In this document: positions 6,317 through 7,100 of the stretch, piece by piece
How positions within the stretch are numbered: position 1 is the first letter of the stretch
Layout: every line of letters starts with the position of its first letter
Source of the DNA: Bacteroidota bacterium
GTDB taxonomy: Bacteria; Bacteroidota; Bacteroidia; Bacteroidales; FEN-979
Direction of reading: 5' to 3'
Assembly (NCBI GenBank): GCA_026391755.1
Contig: JAPLDN010000149.1
Span: forward strand, 1 to 7,100
Length of the DNA stretch: 7,100 nt
The notes under the pieces: model-generated
What the model was told of the DNA's origin: nothing
Databases searched by the model: none
What the model saw: the letters and a program-made list of their open reading frames with translations, nothing else
Made by a program: the position numbers and the translations under genes

Positions 6317-7100
6317 TTATCTGGCCTTCGAAACCTGGATGAAAGTAACTTCTATATCTCCCCCCTGGGGATAAAGACTGATATAATCATTGTCAATACG
6401 GTACCATGCATCCTGCTCCCTCACACTGATCAGCCTTTCATTCACCTTTCCATCAGTACTGAGATTTCTGATCACCACACCGCCTGTCAGTGTCTTATCC
6501 TTCCCGTAGCGGAGTAAAACACTGAAGGGTTTGGCCGATAGGTTCCTGAGCTTGATATAAATGAAGTTGTCTTTCCTCGAGGCAATGTTCACAGGTGTAA
6601 AGCTGAACTTCTTCTCATCGTTGGAAACAATTGTAACAGGGCTATTAAGGACATCGGCAATCGCGTTCTCTGAAATAGTTTTATGTATCCTCGCGATCAT
6701 TTCCCTGGGATAATTTTCCATGGGGAGCAACGCAGCTGCTTCCGAATAAGCGTCTATGGCCTTGTCAAATTCAAAGCTGCTATAGAATTTATCTGCTTCA
6801 GCAATAGCTTTATCGTATTTCCCTTTATTGGCCCTGTATAGACTGTCGATCACAATACCCACCCTGCCAAGCCTGTCCCTGGCGTATTTGTCATCGGGGA
6901 ACAGTGCCGTGGCCTGTTGCAGATACTCCCTGGCCTTACCATAATCCCTGCTGCCGAAAGCGTTATCGCCCTTAGCCACAAGATCATCAAATGTCTTTTT
7001 CCTGCCCTGGACCTCGGTGAGCTTTTTATTGATCTCATCGATCTTATTTTTAGGATATTGCTCGTTGGGCTTTATGGACAGTGAGTTTTCATATTCCGTC
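6317..7100 (-). CDS. TPR-like repeat protein, 3' part, with an unrecognised C-terminal domain (start outside window)
   Basis: The reading frame is open to the window edge; 260 residues are visible (numbered here from the edge) and the N terminus is missing. Residues 1-142 hold TPR-like helical repeats: the end of one unit (YENSLSIKPNEQYPKNKI at 3-20), a second at about 37-82 and a third at about 94-142. The units share the pattern YxxAxxLxPxxxYPxxxI. Such repeats usually mediate protein-protein contacts, and the 'KPNEQYPKNKI' form is common in large Bacteroidetes proteins. Residues about 150-260 form a beta-rich domain with conserved-looking stretches (KDNFIYIKLRNLS, QDAWYRIDNDYISLYP, GGDIEVTFIQ) that I cannot assign to a named family. 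Cellular location cannot be judged without the N terminus. A GTG at 6979 could serve as a start but lies inside a repeat, so it is not chosen. The gene ends 60 bp before the cysteine synthase-like gene, on the same strand. Confidence 0.8.
   Translation of the reverse strand, partial: TEYENSLSIKPNEQYPKNKIDEINKKLTEVQGRKKTFDDLVAKGDNAFGSRDYGKAREYLQQATALFPDDKYARDRLGRVGIVIDSLYRANKGKYDKAIAEADKFYSSFEFDKAIDAYSEAAALLPMENYPREMIARIHKTISENAIADVLNSPVTIVSNDEKKFSFTPVNIASRKDNFIYIKLRNLSAKPFSVLLRYGKDKTLTGGVVIRNLSTDGKVNERLISVREQDAWYRIDNDYISLYPQGGDIEVTFIQVSKAR

Noticed and set aside
6317..6979. Complete 220-residue protein starting at GTG 6979
   Set aside because: The frame stays open to 7100 and the upstream 40 residues continue the TPR-like repeat pattern, so the GTG is an internal valine and the gene is cut by the window edge.

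Overview
The window looks like ordinary chromosome of a Bacteroidota (Bacteroidetes) bacterium, probably Bacteroidales/Marinilabiliales-like. The evidence is Bacteroidetes-type promoter motifs (TAnnTTTG, one with a TTTG box 19 bp upstream), no Shine-Dalgarno sequence in front of any gene, a tRNA without an encoded CCA end, and a TPR-like protein carrying the 'KPNEQYPKNKI' repeat signature I associate with this phylum. No mobile element, CRISPR array, phage gene or recognisable defence system is visible, and base composition is even throughout.

Layout. Positions 9-95 (minus) hold tRNA-Ser(GCU) with a well-formed promoter at 118-148. Diverging from it, 190-3269 (plus) is a two-gene unit: a fused LeuC-LeuD-type [4Fe-4S] hydro-lyase (3-isopropylmalate dehydratase/homoaconitase family) followed, with an ATGA overlap, by a five-helix membrane protein with an intact calcineurin-like phosphoesterase domain. 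A 184-bp gap follows, with a weak inverted repeat and no clear promoter. Positions 3454-5184 (plus) encode an orphan CHASE4 sensor histidine kinase. Its 3' end overlaps by 26 bp the 3' end of a convergent cysteine synthase-family gene (5159-6256, minus), whose product has an unusual cysteine-rich C-terminal tail. At the right edge, 6317-7100 (minus) is the 3' part of a larger TPR-like protein with a C-terminal domain I do not recognise; its start lies outside the window.

The genes do not form one evident pathway. The hydro-lyase and the cysteine synthase-like enzyme are amino-acid or organic-acid metabolism enzymes, the kinase senses an extracytoplasmic signal, and the phosphoesterase is probably an envelope enzyme. 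I find no convincing new multi-gene system. The points most worth a second look are the diverged substrate-specificity loop of the LeuCD fusion, the CxxCCx4C tail of the cysteine synthase homologue, and the uncharacterised C-terminal domain of the TPR protein.
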